Below are positions 1 to 8,664 of a stretch of 57,918 nt of DNA, piece by piece. Made by a program: the position numbers and the translations under genes. The stretch covers positions 1 through 57,918 of the forward strand of contig NZ_JOTN01000023.1 of the NCBI RefSeq assembly GCF_000712595.1, given 5' to 3'. Source of the stretch: Bacillus manliponensis (GTDB lineage: Bacteria > Bacillota > Bacilli > Bacillales > Bacillaceae_G). The notes below the pieces were generated by a model. The model searched no databases. It saw only the letters and a program-made list of their open reading frames with translations, and had not been told where the DNA came from. The stretch's first letter is position 1; each line of letters begins with the position of its first letter.

Positions 1-19
1 CTCATTTGGCGACTTCCTT

Positions 20-48
20 ATGTTAACATCTTAGTTATTTAATGTCAA
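20..48 (-). promoter_or_regulatory. Probable rRNA operon promoter (sigma-A)
   Basis: On the minus strand a perfect -35 TTGACA (43-48) is followed by a 17-base spacer and a -10 TAACAT (20-25). Upstream DNA (about 49-138) is very A/T-rich, like an UP element. Transcription would leave the window to the left with no gene in between. The right edge of the window is the end of another rRNA operon in the same orientation, and Bacillus genomes often carry rRNA operons near here, so I infer a 16S-23S-5S operon just outside. The 16S gene itself is not visible. Confidence 0.7.
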
Positions 49-138
49 CCAAGTTTTTTTCTTTTTTCGCTTGATGTATTTGTTCATCAGCGACGAGATT
101 TAATTTACCATATATTAAATACTATCGTCAATACCTTT

Positions 139-357
139 TTAATAAAAAACTCGTTTTCTTACATAACGTATACACTCTTCATGATTTGCAATCTTCGTAA
201 ACAAAGTAAACACAATCTTATAACGCTCTTCCATTGTTTTTTTCACAACATCATGAATACGATCATCTGTAAAATCAAATAGCAATTCATCTAGTTCACG
301 TTTTAATATATACTCCATTTCTTTCATTTCTTTTTTCGTAACTAATAATCCTATCAT
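139..357 (-). CDS. Small hypothetical protein (72 aa)
   Basis: I do not recognise a family. The protein is highly charged, mostly predicted helix, has no signal peptide or membrane segment, and carries one Cys. The ATG is preceded by a good ribosome binding site (GAGGTGG, five bases away), which supports real translation. It is the last gene before the inferred rRNA promoter and is divergent from pdaB. Conserved short ORFs of this kind are found beside rRNA operons in related Bacillus, but no function can be assigned from sequence. Confidence 0.6.
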   Translation of the reverse strand: MIGLLVTKKEMKEMEYILKRELDELLFDFTDDRIHDVVKKTMEERYKIVFTLFTKIANHEECIRYVRKRVFY

Positions 358-520
358 TCATCCACCTCTATATTTTAGGAACTATGTTTTCTGCTATCGT
401 GGCATTTCTTTTCTCTCATTCATTATATCCTTTTCCTATAATGTTAATCGTTCAGTTCTCTTTTCTCCTATTTATGCATATAAGTAACTGAAAAGAATTG
501 GACAAAGGGGGGATATCACA

Positions 521-1282
521 TTGTTCTTCTCCGTAACAGATAAACATAAGTTGAAACAATTAAGCTTAATTATCTTACTTTCTCTATTTACAGCTTGGTT
601 TTTATTTTTACAAACCTATTCTCACCAATCTACCTTTTCAACAAAAACCGGTCCGAAAGTAATTTACAAAGGGGAAGATTCCTCAAAACAAGTCTCATTA
701 ACTTTTGATATTAGTTGGGGGGATAGAAAAGCACTACCTATACTAAATACACTAAAAGAAAATAACATTAAAAACGCTACATTTTTCCTCTCCGCTGCTT
801 GGGCAGAAAGACACCCTGATATTGTCGAAAGAATTGTAAAAGATGGACATGAAATTGGAAGTATGGGCTACAACTATAAAGACTATACTTCACTAGAGGC
901 AAATGAGATTCGAAAAGATCTTCTTCAAGCGCAGGATGTTTTCAAAAAACTTGGCATAAAAGAGATACAACTACTACGCCCTCCAAATGGTAATTTTAAT
1001 AAAACAGTCTTAAAAATTGCAGATTCTCTTGGGTATACTGTTGTTCATTGGAGCAACAATTCACATGATTGGAAAAATCCTGGAGTCAATAAAATTATAA
1101 CAAACATTTCTGATAACCTTCGAGGTGGGGATATTATTTTACTCCATGCTTCTGATTCAGCTTTACAGACAAATAAGGCATTACCGCTCCTTCTTCAAAA
1201 ACTAGAAAATGAGAAATATGAACATGTTTCTGTTTCACAACTTATCGCAAATACAAAATCAAATAGTAAAGATGTAGATTAA
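521..1282 (+). CDS. pdaB: Polysaccharide deacetylase family sporulation protein PdaB
   Basis: This 253-residue protein has one N-terminal membrane anchor (about residues 12-32) and a NodB-type carbohydrate esterase 4 domain. Visible motifs are TFDISWG (motif 1), HEIGSMG (motif 2), [10 protein letters not shown] (motif 3) and LLHASD near the C terminus. The second Asp of the usual TFDD motif is Ile, which I recall as typical of PdaB. The family is needed for spore stability late in sporulation. Start is TTG with AAAGGGGGG eight bases upstream. A CATATAAGT box at 477-485 could be a sporulation sigma factor -10, but this is only a suggestion. It is transcribed towards kbaA and shares a terminator with it. 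Confidence 0.9.
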   Translation: MFFSVTDKHKLKQLSLIILLSLFTAWFLFLQTYSHQSTFSTKTGPKVIYKGEDSSKQVSLTFDISWGDRKALPILNTLKENNIKNATFFLSAAWAERHPDIVERIVKDGHEIGSMGYNYKDYTSLEANEIRKDLLQAQDVFKKLGIKEIQLLRPPNGNFNKTVLKIADSLGYTVVHWSNNSHDWKNPGVNKIITNISDNLRGGDIILLHASDSALQTNKALPLLLQKLENEKYEHVSVSQLIANTKSNSKDVD

Positions 1283-1313
1283 AAAAGCCGATGCTTAAGC
1301 ATCGGCTTTTTTT
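1281..1313. terminator. Bidirectional terminator between pdaB and kbaA
   Basis: A perfect palindrome centred on GCTTAAGC has an AAAAAAGCCGATGC arm and the matching GCATCGGCTTTTTT arm, so both strands end in a U-run. It overlaps the stop codons of both convergent genes (pdaB stop 1280-1282, kbaA stop 1295-1297), serving both with no spare sequence. Confidence 0.9.
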
Positions 1314-1906
1314 GTCCCAACTAAACGATGTAATACTAACATTTGATATGTATTACATATTAATAACGGTATAACCATTAAGTATAACCAATCTGTATCG
1401 TTAATACGTAACGCTGGTACCCACTCAACAATCGTTACAACTACCATAAAGAAAAGGGCTGGAATGAAGGCACCTTTATTCGTCTCTTTACTTTTGATAT
1501 ACGCAACGATAATACCAAACATAAATACAGCTGCTGCCATGAAAATGTTATTCCAAACAAATTCACTCCCATTTTCAATTAATACAGACCGTAAATAGAC
1601 AAAATCAAACAAAACAAAAATAATAAAAAATACTTGTACCATATTCCATAATCTAGCTGATTTAAACATCCCTAACCCGAAACGATGAACGGTCAAATAT
1701 GCAAAGAAGCCCATTTGGCTAATTACACTAAAAATAAAACCTACACCAAGAAACCAGAAGGAAACCATTAAAATTTCCATTCCGTCAAAATCTTTAAAAA
1801 ATTTACCGTATTTGTCCCACCCTAAAACGAACCCAATAAAAACCGTGCTGCTTCCTCCAAGAAGTAAAGTCGTCAAAAATAGATGTACCCATTTTCGGCT
1901 ATTCAC
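1295..1906 (-). CDS. kbaA: KinB-signalling pathway activation protein KbaA
   Basis: This integral membrane protein of 203 residues has about six hydrophobic segments (near residues 8-30, 44-72, 86-106, 120-138, 146-167 and 172-190). In B. subtilis KbaA is needed for activity of the sporulation kinase KinB, which feeds phosphate into the Spo0A phosphorelay. Family and position (between gerD and pdaB) agree. The start is GTG, preceded by GGGGGA seven bases upstream. It is divergent from gerD, and its stop codon is embedded in the shared terminator. Confidence 0.9.
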   Translation of the reverse strand: MNSRKWVHLFLTTLLLGGSSTVFIGFVLGWDKYGKFFKDFDGMEILMVSFWFLGVGFIFSVISQMGFFAYLTVHRFGLGMFKSARLWNMVQVFFIIFVLFDFVYLRSVLIENGSEFVWNNIFMAAAVFMFGIIVAYIKSKETNKGAFIPALFFMVVVTIVEWVPALRINDTDWLYLMVIPLLICNTYQMLVLHRLVGTKKADA

Positions 1907-2044
1907 AACACATCCCCCATTATCTATATATTTCCTAATTAAATTGTAACAACGACAATTTTAAAAAGCTACCCATGAAAATGTATAAATTCCCTCAAGA
2001 TATTTATATTAAAAAGGAGAAACGCTTGAAAGGAGCCCTGATTC

Positions 2045-2632
2045 ATGAAACGGATTCTGCTCATTTTGGTCTCTTCCATCCTCTTTATATCTATAACCGC
2101 ATGTGCACAAGAAAAAGAAGCGAAATCCGAGCTCGACTATGACCAAACAAAGAAAATGATTGTCGATATTTTAAAGACCGATCAAGGTAAAAAAGCAATC
2201 CAAGATGTATTAACAGATGAAAAAATGAAACAAGCTCTTATATTAGATGAAGCAGTCGTAAAAAAAACGATTGAAGATACAATGGTATCCGAAAAGGGCC
2301 AACAACTTTGGGAAAAATTATTTCAAGACCCAAAATTCGCTGCAAACTTTGCAAAGAGTATGCAAAAAGAACAAGCCAACTTAATGAAATCTTTATTAAA
2401 AGACCCTGATTATCAAGCCGGAGTCATGGAGATTATGAAAAATCCTGAAGTTGAAAAGCTAATGCTACAAACAATGAAAAGCAAAGAATACCGTCAACAT
2501 TTGCAACAAGTATTAGCTGATACTGCTCAAAACCCACTTTTCCAAGCGAAAATGATTGAGGAAATTAGTAAAAATATCGGAAAGTCTGAAAAGAGTGGCG
2601 GTAAAGACGAACAAAAAAGTGAACAAAAATAA
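2045..2632 (+). CDS. gerD: Spore germination lipoprotein GerD
   Basis: The 195-residue protein begins with a lipoprotein signal: charged MKR, a hydrophobic stretch, then lipobox SITAC with Cys at about residue 20. The mature part is helical, charged and low in aromatics, with a Gly/Lys/Ser-rich tail, matching GerD. In Bacillus GerD sits in the spore inner membrane and is needed for clustering of nutrient germinant receptors. AAAGGAG precedes the ATG. A weak forespore-type promoter (TGTATA, 17 bases, TATATTA, about 1982-2011) can be proposed. It is transcribed convergently with salA. Confidence 0.92.
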   Translation: MKRILLILVSSILFISITACAQEKEAKSELDYDQTKKMIVDILKTDQGKKAIQDVLTDEKMKQALILDEAVVKKTIEDTMVSEKGQQLWEKLFQDPKFAANFAKSMQKEQANLMKSLLKDPDYQAGVMEIMKNPEVEKLMLQTMKSKEYRQHLQQVLADTAQNPLFQAKMIEEISKNIGKSEKSGGKDEQKSEQK

Positions 2633-2657
2633 ACCTCTCTAGAGAGGTTTATTTTTG
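2624..2657. terminator. Bidirectional terminator between gerD and salA
   Basis: The palindrome has arms AAAAATAAACCTCTCT and AGAGAGGTTTATTTTT, so it gives a U-rich end in both directions. The gerD stop (2630-2632) and the salA stop (2649-2651) both lie inside the arms. Confidence 0.88.
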
Positions 2658-3716
2658 TACTGCTTCTATTCTTTCAATTATTCGTTCTGCAATTTTACTA
2701 TAAATGACACCCGTTTGATGTGTTTCCTCATACACAGATGGCGCAAAGTCTTCTTCGTTCCAATCTGGTTGCTGCAGTGGAATACGCCCTAAAACTGTCG
2801 TTTGCAATTCCTCCGCCAATTTATCGCCTCCACCTTTTCCAAACACATACTCTTTTTCACCGGTTACTTTACTTTCAAAATAAGCCATGTTTTCCACAAC
2901 ACCGATAACTTCGTGTTCTGTACGCAATGCCATTGCACCAGCTCTTGCCGCTACAAAAGCAGCTGTTGGATGCGGTGTTGTAATAATGATTTCTTTACAA
3001 GCCGGAAGCATCGAATGTACGTCTAATGCTACATCTCCTGTTCCTGGTGGTAAATCTAATACTAAGTAATCTAAATCTCCCCACTCTACTTCTGTAAAGA
3101 AATGATTTAACATTTTTCCAAGCATTGGTCCACGCCAAATGACAGGAGCATTGTCTTCTACGAAAAAGCCCATTGAAATAACTTTTACTCCAAAACGCTC
3201 TACTGGAATAATCTTATCGCCACGTACAATTGGACGTTTCTCAATTCCCATCATATCCGGCACACTAAATCCATATATATCAGCATCAACAATCCCTACT
3301 TTTTTCCCTAGACGCGCAAGAGATATAGCAAGGTTAACAGATACTGTTGACTTTCCAACGCCACCTTTACCACTTGCTACCGCTAAAAATGTTGTTTTTG
3401 AATTTGGTGCTAATAAAGACTCACTCTGCACTTCCTCCTCTTGTGGAGCAAGTATAGCAAGCTCTTCTTCAGTAAACTCCGTAAATCTTAAACCAACTGT
3501 CGCTGCTCCAAGCTCCTTAACAAGCTTTACAATATTTGTTTGCAGTTGCATTTGTTCAGCTGTTCCTGTTTTTACAATCGCTACTTTCACACTTACATGC
3601 TGCTTGTCTTCCTTTACTGTTACTTCTTTAATCGCATTTGTTTCTTGTAATGTTTTATGTAGAAACGGATCAGTAATCCCTTCAAGTACTCCCACTACTT
3701 GTTCTTTCGTTATCAT
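2649..3716 (-). CDS. salA: Mrp/NBP35-type P-loop ATPase SalA
   Basis: The protein has 355 residues. An N-terminal MIP18/DUF59 domain covers about 1-85. A ParA/MinD-like ATPase domain from about residue 107 carries the deviant Walker A GKGGVGKST and a DLPPGTGD motif. Mrp proteins elsewhere handle iron-sulphur clusters. In B. subtilis SalA is reported to repress scoC and so raise exoprotease production. The C-terminal CxxC of classical Fe-S carriers is not present. A GGGGGA ribosome binding site lies ten bases before the ATG. Same strand as cwlD, with 142 bases between them. Confidence 0.9.
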   Translation of the reverse strand: MITKEQVVGVLEGITDPFLHKTLQETNAIKEVTVKEDKQHVSVKVAIVKTGTAEQMQLQTNIVKLVKELGAATVGLRFTEFTEEELAILAPQEEEVQSESLLAPNSKTTFLAVASGKGGVGKSTVSVNLAISLARLGKKVGIVDADIYGFSVPDMMGIEKRPIVRGDKIIPVERFGVKVISMGFFVEDNAPVIWRGPMLGKMLNHFFTEVEWGDLDYLVLDLPPGTGDVALDVHSMLPACKEIIITTPHPTAAFVAARAGAMALRTEHEVIGVVENMAYFESKVTGEKEYVFGKGGGDKLAEELQTTVLGRIPLQQPDWNEEDFAPSVYEETHQTGVIYSKIAERIIERIEAVQK

Positions 3717-3843
3717 AATCAGCCCATCCCCCTGTACGAAATTAAAATGATATGAATTGGGTTCTTATTCACATGTCATTGTTAACCTAAAATAAATGCG
3801 TTTTCATTCTCAGTATATCATATTTTCGGAAAACTTCGTTAAC

Positions 3844-3880
3844 AGAAGGAACTCCCCCTTATTCTGGAGGAGTTCCTTCT
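3844..3880 (-). terminator. Hairpin at the end of cwlD, candidate terminator
   Basis: A perfect 12-bp stem (AGAAGGAACTCC at 3844-3855 with GGAGTTCCTTCT at 3869-3880) encloses 13 bases and overlaps the last codons of cwlD. The minus-strand downstream sequence lacks a proper U-run, so termination may be weak, or the hairpin may mainly protect the mRNA end. Confidence 0.5.
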
Positions 3881-4572
3881 TCTGTGAAATATCGTAATAT
3901 CCCACGATATATAGCTGCTGCTACTTTTTGCTGGTATTTTTCTGAATTTAGCAAGTAGCGCTCATTTACATTTGATAAAAAACCAGCTTCAATCAATACG
4001 CCTGGAGGTTTTGCATGCTTTAATAAATATACATGTGAAATTGTTTTTGCTGAACGGTTCGTATTTTCTAAGCTCGTACGAAGCTCTGCTTGAATAAATT
4101 TCGCCGCACGTTCATTCTCGCCTAACGAACGATAATAAAATGTTTGAGCGCCTCGAGAATTTCCTTTCGGCAACGCATTAAGGTGAATACTCGCAAAAAA
4201 ATCTGTTTCTGAATCATTAACAATTTGGACGCGTTTTTTTAAATCTTCTACCTTCCGACGACTATATCCCTTCGTATCTTTATTTGCTAAATCATAATCG
4301 CCATCTCTCGTTAAAATAACAAGAGCACCTTGTTCTTGCAAATAGTCACGTACTTTTTTTGTAATTTCAAGTGTAATATCTTTTTCCACAATATCTTTAC
4401 CACCAACCGCTCCTCCATCTGGGCCGCCATGTCCAGCATCTAAAACAATCACCTTCCCGGATAACGGTAAATTCCAAGCGCGCCATGAGTCTGTAATTTG
4501 AAATTCTTCTTTTATAAGGAAAAAAAATACAACTACCGCTAACAAAAACGAGATAATCCGAATCCTTTTCAT
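3859..4572 (-). CDS. cwlD: Germination-related N-acetylmuramoyl-L-alanine amidase CwlD
   Basis: This Amidase_3 zinc hydrolase of 237 residues has an N-terminal membrane or export segment (about 5-22). Zinc and catalytic positions are visible: DAGHGGPDGG (His), the Glu in DIVEKDITLE, SIHLNA (His) and VLIEAGFLSN (catalytic Glu). In sporulating bacilli CwlD strips peptide side chains from muramic acid so that PdaA can form muramic delta-lactam, the cortex mark read by germination lytic enzymes. A strong GGAGGAGG ribosome binding site precedes the ATG. It follows the ybaK-like gene. Confidence 0.93.
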   Translation of the reverse strand: MKRIRIISFLLAVVVFFFLIKEEFQITDSWRAWNLPLSGKVIVLDAGHGGPDGGAVGGKDIVEKDITLEITKKVRDYLQEQGALVILTRDGDYDLANKDTKGYSRRKVEDLKKRVQIVNDSETDFFASIHLNALPKGNSRGAQTFYYRSLGENERAAKFIQAELRTSLENTNRSAKTISHVYLLKHAKPPGVLIEAGFLSNVNERYLLNSEKYQQKVAAAIYRGILRYFTEEGTPPE

Positions 4573-4639
4573 AACTTTCCTCCTCCAGCTAGTCCCTCTA
4601 CTTACTTATATGGGACAAGAGGAAAGTTTATGATTTTCT

Positions 4640-5065
4640 TTAGTGAAGCTTTAGACGATATCTTCTCTCACCTTTTTCGTACCCTTCCTGCCACCAGGCA
4701 CTAATAAAACGTTGACATGATTCATATAACTTTTCTTCTTTACTTGTGTCATTTAAAAATGGCATGCTTGTCAAAAAATGAAACAGTAATTCTGTTAATT
4801 GAAACTCTTCTTGGGAAGATCTGCTTTTCACATCTATAAAAGATTCTCCATAATACCCAAATTTACTATAACGTGCTCCGAGCAAATAGGATTCAATCCC
4901 AAGTTCAATACAATAATCTTCATGTTGGCAATGGAAGGTATCCATCGAAAAAGAATTACGTATATTTTCTCTTAATGTTTTTAATGATAATTCACGTAAC
5001 ATTTTACGTTCATATTTAATCTGTTTTTCTTTTTGTTTTTCTTTTAGGCTAACAATGACATTCAT
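4640..5065 (-). CDS. ybaK: YbaK-like protein (DUF2521)
   Basis: The 141-residue protein is soluble, starts with a Lys/Glu-rich helix (residues 7-35) and is rich in aromatic residues. It resembles the uncharacterised DUF2521 family and sits at the same place as ybaK in B. subtilis, between rpsI and cwlD. No catalytic motif is apparent. GGGAGG lies 12 bases before the ATG. The B. subtilis neighbour ybaJ, a methyltransferase gene, is absent. Its closeness to cwlD (67 bases) suggests co-transcription and perhaps a sporulation role, but that is inference. Confidence 0.8.
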   Translation of the reverse strand: MNVIVSLKEKQKEKQIKYERKMLRELSLKTLRENIRNSFSMDTFHCQHEDYCIELGIESYLLGARYSKFGYYGESFIDVKSRSSQEEFQLTELLFHFLTSMPFLNDTSKEEKLYESCQRFISAWWQEGYEKGERRYRLKLH

Positions 5066-5189
5066 AGTACTTAAACCTCCCTATGTACGTATTAGTCTAA
5101 ACTTCTAAATCGGAAGCATACGCAAGAAGGTAGCACTAAAATATTCCAAAGAAGAGGGAAATATGAGAAGAAATTCAAAAAAGAAGAAA

Positions 5190-5222
5190 TAAAAAAACCC
5201 CAGCCAATAGACTGAGGTTTTT
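5190..5222 (-). terminator. Terminator of rplM-rpsI
   Basis: On the minus strand AACCTCAG pairs with CTGGGGTT (one G-U) around an 8-base loop, followed by seven T residues. It lies 12 bases after the rpsI stop. Confidence 0.88.
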
Positions 5223-5233
5223 GTTCGCAAAAA

Positions 5234-5626
5234 TTAACGTTTTGAGAACTGAGGTGCACGACGTGCGCCTTTAAGACCGTATTTTTTACGCTCTTTCATA
5301 CGTGCGTCACGAGTTAATAGACCAGCACGTTTTAGAGTTAAACGGTATTCTGGGTCTGCTTTTAGTAAAGCACGAGCGATACCGTGACGGATTGCACCAG
5401 CTTGACCAGTGTATCCACCACCATTTACGTTTACAAGTACATCGTAGTTACCTAAAGTTTCTGTTGCAACTAGAGGTTGTTTCACTACTTCACGTAATGC
5501 AGCAAATGGGATATAGTTTTCAAAATCACGACCGTTAATGATAACGCGTCCTTCGCCTGGAACTAGGCGAACGCGTGCTACTGAACTCTTACGACGTCCA
5601 GTACCATAGTATTGAACCTGTGCCAA
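5234..5626 (-). CDS. rpsI: 30S ribosomal protein S9 (uS9)
   Basis: The 130-residue protein has the family's N-terminal [14 protein letters not shown] and the C-terminal SKR tail, which reaches the P-site tRNA anticodon loop in the 30S head. Length is standard. It follows rplM by 21 bases, ends before a terminator and forms the usual L13-S9 operon. Confidence 0.98.
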   Translation of the reverse strand: MAQVQYYGTGRRKSSVARVRLVPGEGRVIINGRDFENYIPFAALREVVKQPLVATETLGNYDVLVNVNGGGYTGQAGAIRHGIARALLKADPEYRLTLKRAGLLTRDARMKERKKYGLKGARRAPQFSKR

Positions 5627-5647
5627 AGTAAGCCCTCCTTTAAATGA

Positions 5648-6085
5648 TTATCCGCGAAGTTCGTAAACTTCTGGTTTTTGTGCTTGATGTGGATGCTCAG
5701 ATCCAGCATACACGTTTAATTTCTTAGACATTTGACGTCCTAAACGTCCTTTTGGAAGCATGCCTTTAATAGCAAGCTCTAACATTTGTACAGGGTAGTT
5801 TGTACGCATTTCTAGAGCTGTTCTTTGCTTAAGTCCACCTGGGTGGTTAGTGTGACGGTAGTAAATTTTATCGTTTAATTTATTACCTGTTAAATGAATT
5901 TTCTCAGCGTTAATAATAATTACATGATCACCCGTGTCAACGTGTGGTGTAAATGTTGGTTTGTTTTTACCACGTAAAATGGATGCTACTTCAGTAGAAA
6001 GGCGGCCTAAAGTTTTACCTTCAGCGTCAACCACATACCATTTACGCTCAACTTCGTTAGCTTTTGCCATAAAAGTCGTACGCAT
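5648..6085 (-). CDS. rplM: 50S ribosomal protein L13 (uL13)
   Basis: The 145-residue early-assembly 50S protein has the conserved core [16 protein letters not shown] and the family segments [11 protein letters not shown] and [10 protein letters not shown]. The first ATG is preceded by AGGAGG. A second Met at residue 6 is a weaker start. It is first in the rplM-rpsI operon, with its own promoter and a structured leader. Confidence 0.98.
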   Translation of the reverse strand: MRTTFMAKANEVERKWYVVDAEGKTLGRLSTEVASILRGKNKPTFTPHVDTGDHVIIINAEKIHLTGNKLNDKIYYRHTNHPGGLKQRTALEMRTNYPVQMLELAIKGMLPKGRLGRQMSKKLNVYAGSEHPHQAQKPEVYELRG

Positions 6086-6190
6086 TTGTTTCCCTCCTAA
6101 TCATTATCTTTTCTATAAGAAAAAATCTATTGTTTATTCTTAAACACGATTTCCTTCCGGGGCTAATCGCGGTTTTAGAAACAATACCAT
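6086..6190 (-). promoter_or_regulatory. L13-type ribosomal protein leader
   Basis: The untranslated leader of rplM contains a 7-bp helix (CGCGATT at 6165-6171 with AATCGTG at 6145-6151) closing a purine-rich loop containing CCCCGGAAGG. Position and shape fit the L13 leader class known upstream of rplM in Bacillus, thought to mediate autoregulation. I matched it by location and fold, not by alignment. Confidence 0.6.
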
Positions 6191-6195
6191 ATGTT

Positions 6196-6224
6196 ATGAT
6201 ACCTTTCTGGGAATCTAATGTCAA
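6196..6224 (-). promoter_or_regulatory. Promoter of rplM-rpsI
   Basis: Minus strand: -35 TTGACA (6219-6224), 17-base spacer, -10 TATCAT (6196-6201). It lies directly after the truA stop codon. Confidence 0.9.
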
Positions 6225-6242
6225 GCAAATGTTACACCAGGA

Positions 6243-6986
6243 TTAGTTGTTATAGTTTACCTCCCATAAATAAAGGCCATGACCTGGTACCATCTTCCCA
6301 GCAAAGCGGCGATCCATCTTTTGTAAAATCTCTGGAATACTGTCTGGATCTATCTTCCCTTGCCCTACGCTAAGTAGCGTTCCAACAAGAATTCGGACCA
6401 TATTATATAAAAAACCATTCCCGACAAAACGGAAAATAATTTCATCACCTTGTTCGATTAGTTCAATTTCATAAATTGTGCGCACTTTATCTTTTTTGTC
6501 AGTTTTTGCCGAACAAAAAGAAGTAAAATCATGTGTTCCAATTAAATAAGGAATTGCTTTTTGAACAAGTTGTATATCAAGTGGGTAACCATACTGATAT
6601 GCGTAGTTTCTCCGGAATACATCCGCTATTTTTGATACATGTACACGATAGCGATATTCCTTTTTCACTACGCCATATCTTGCATGAAAGTCCTCTGTTT
6701 TCTTTTCTACTTGTACAATAATGACATCATCTGGTAAAAGTGTATTCAGAGCGTTCCCCCATTGCCTTTCATCGAGCGACAATGGTGTATCAAAATGAAT
6801 AACTTGTCCTTTGGCATGAACGGTAGAATCCGTTCTTCCAGATGCCTGTATACGCACTTGCTCTCCTTTATGAAGCTTTTGGAGTGCTTTTTCTATCTCT
6901 TGCTGCACGGTGCGATGCTGAGGCTGGATTTGAAACCCACAAAAGCCCATACCATCGTATGCAACTGTACATTTTATTCTTTCCAT
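6243..6986 (-). CDS. truA: tRNA pseudouridine(38-40) synthase TruA
   Basis: The enzyme converts uridines 38-40 in the anticodon arm of tRNAs to pseudouridine. The catalytic Asp lies in [11 protein letters not shown], and [11 protein letters not shown] is the family's C-terminal motif. I chose the ATG at 6986 (247 aa, starting [12 protein letters not shown]) because GGAG lies nine bases upstream and the length matches B. cereus TruA. An ATG at 7001 overlaps the ecfT stop (TAATG) but has a poor ribosome binding site, and the frame stays open to 7037. It is the last gene of the ecf-truA unit. Confidence 0.95.
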   Translation of the reverse strand: MERIKCTVAYDGMGFCGFQIQPQHRTVQQEIEKALQKLHKGEQVRIQASGRTDSTVHAKGQVIHFDTPLSLDERQWGNALNTLLPDDVIIVQVEKKTEDFHARYGVVKKEYRYRVHVSKIADVFRRNYAYQYGYPLDIQLVQKAIPYLIGTHDFTSFCSAKTDKKDKVRTIYEIELIEQGDEIIFRFVGNGFLYNMVRILVGTLLSVGQGKIDPDSIPEILQKMDRRFAGKMVPGHGLYLWEVNYNN

Positions 6987-7000
6987 TTTTCTATTCTCCA

Positions 7001-7795
7001 TTATGACCGCACCCATACTAAAATACACACTAAACAACCTAAACTGATTATCGTGAGCGTATCAAGCATTTTCCATTGAAGCTGTCTAAACTTTGTACGC
7101 CCTTCACCACTTTGATATCCTCGCGCTTCCATTGCAATTGCTAAGTCCTCAGCACGCTTAAACGCACTAATAAAAAGTGGAACAAGCAACGATATAATTG
7201 CCTTTACACGTTCTTTTAATGGCCCGCCAGCGAAATCAATCCCTCGAGAAGCTTGTGCTTTCATAATTTTACTTGTCTCTTCCATTAAGGTAGGGATAAA
7301 ACGAAGTGAAATGGACATCATTAATGCAATTTCATGGACGGGTACTTTTATACTCTTTAAAGGATGTAACAACGTCTCCATTCCATCGGTAATTTCAATT
7401 GGTGTTGTCGTTAATGTTAGTAACGTCGTCATAAAAATAATAACTAAAAAACGTACGGAAATATAAATTCCTTGCTGCAATCCTTTTTCATAAATTGAAA
7501 ACCAGCCTAATTCAAGTAACACTTCTCCTTCTTTTGTTGTGAAAATATGGAGGAAAAACGTGAACAGAAATATCCAAAGAACTGGCTTCAATCCGGAAAT
7601 AACATACCGGATCGGCACTTTTGCAAGAAACAAAGCAATAAGAGCATATAAAAATAAAATCCCGTATGAAATTGCATTGTTTGCTAAAAATACAACAAAT
7701 ACATATAAAAAAACGATTAACAGCTTTGTACGAGGGTCCAATTTATGGATTATCGATTGTCCCGGGATGTATCTTCCAATAATCAACTGTTGCAT
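7001..7795 (-). CDS. ecfT: ECF transporter transmembrane protein EcfT
   Basis: This 264-residue membrane protein is the shared scaffold of the group II energy-coupling factor vitamin transporters. It couples EcfA1/EcfA2 ATP hydrolysis to exchangeable S components encoded elsewhere. About five hydrophobic segments are visible. The two coupling Ala-Arg-Gly-like motifs appear as ASRGID and EARGYQSG. It follows ecfA2 by two bases, as expected for ecfA1-ecfA2-ecfT, and precedes truA. Confidence 0.95.
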   Translation of the reverse strand: MQQLIIGRYIPGQSIIHKLDPRTKLLIVFLYVFVVFLANNAISYGILFLYALIALFLAKVPIRYVISGLKPVLWIFLFTFFLHIFTTKEGEVLLELGWFSIYEKGLQQGIYISVRFLVIIFMTTLLTLTTTPIEITDGMETLLHPLKSIKVPVHEIALMMSISLRFIPTLMEETSKIMKAQASRGIDFAGGPLKERVKAIISLLVPLFISAFKRAEDLAIAMEARGYQSGEGRTKFRQLQWKMLDTLTIISLGCLVCILVWVRS

Positions 7796-7797
7796 CG

Positions 7798-8664
7798 TTA
7801 GCGCCCACCTTTTCGTAACACTTTTTCGATTTCTTCTGTAAGCTCTTCTAGAGATAAGGTGGCTTTAGGAATTGAAATACCAAATTTCTTCTCAATTGCA
7901 TGTTTATACTGGAGTGACATTGGGAGTGCGACACCAATTTGCTCTAATTTTTCCGTATGCGAAAATACTTCCTCTGATGTTCCTTGCAAAAGGACCGTTC
8001 CTTTATGCATCACGACAATTTGATCCGCATACTTTGCAGCAACCTCCATATCATGGGTAACAAGAATAACAGTAAGTCCTTTTTCTTTATGAAGGCGATA
8101 GAACATTTCCATAAGCTCATGCTGACCTTTTGGATCCAATCCTGCTGTTGGCTCATCTAATACGAGTACATCGGGTTCCATTGCAAGTACACCAGCTATG
8201 GCCACACGTCTCATTTGTCCCCCACTCAACTCAAATGGAGAGCGCTCTAACAACTCTTCATCTAACCCTACTAGTCGGACTGCATCTTTTGCTTTTTGCT
8301 TTGCTTCTTCTTCTGATACTCCGAAGTTTAAAGGGCCAAAGCAAATATCTTTTTCAACTGTTTCTTCAAATAGTTGATGTTCTGGAAATTGAAAAACAAC
8401 CCCTACTTTTTTTCGAAGAGGCTTTAATTTTTTTTCTTTCTTCTTAGCAGAAATCGTATAATCACCAATTTGTACTGTTCCGCTTGTTGGCTGCAATAAT
8501 CCATTTAAATGTTGAATCATCGTAGACTTTCCTGAACCAGTATGCCCAATAATAGCATAATACCCGCCACTTGAGAAAGAAAGATTCACATCATATAAAG
8601 CTCGCCTTTCAAATGGGGTTTTATATTGATAACGATGTTCTACTGTTTGGAATGTAATCTCCAA
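7798..8664 (-). CDS. ecfA2: ECF transporter ATPase EcfA2
   Basis: The 288-residue ABC ATPase has Walker [11 protein letters not shown]-loop region [11 protein letters not shown], signature LSGGQMRR and Walker [13 protein letters not shown]. It forms a heterodimer with EcfA1 on EcfT. Start is TTG (reading [12 protein letters not shown]); the ribosome binding site is poor, which together with the 25-base overlap with ecfA1 suggests translational coupling. Confidence 0.94.
   Translation of the reverse strand: MEITFQTVEHRYQYKTPFERRALYDVNLSFSSGGYYAIIGHTGSGKSTMIQHLNGLLQPTSGTVQIGDYTISAKKKEKKLKPLRKKVGVVFQFPEHQLFEETVEKDICFGPLNFGVSEEEAKQKAKDAVRLVGLDEELLERSPFELSGGQMRRVAIAGVLAMEPDVLVLDEPTAGLDPKGQHELMEMFYRLHKEKGLTVILVTHDMEVAAKYADQIVVMHKGTVLLQGTSEEVFSHTEKLEQIGVALPMSLQYKHAIEKKFGISIPKATLSLEELTEEIEKVLRKGGR

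Noticed and set aside
77-101. Imperfect inverted repeat CGCTGATG/CATCAAGCG upstream of the rRNA promoter
   Set aside because: On the minus strand it is followed by A residues, not T, so it is not a terminator for the small gene; the repeat is imperfect and may be chance in A/T-rich UP-element DNA.
3139-3750. A 203-codon plus-strand frame antisense to salA
   Set aside because: It is a Ser/Thr/Pro-rich shadow of the salA coding sequence, without a ribosome binding site.
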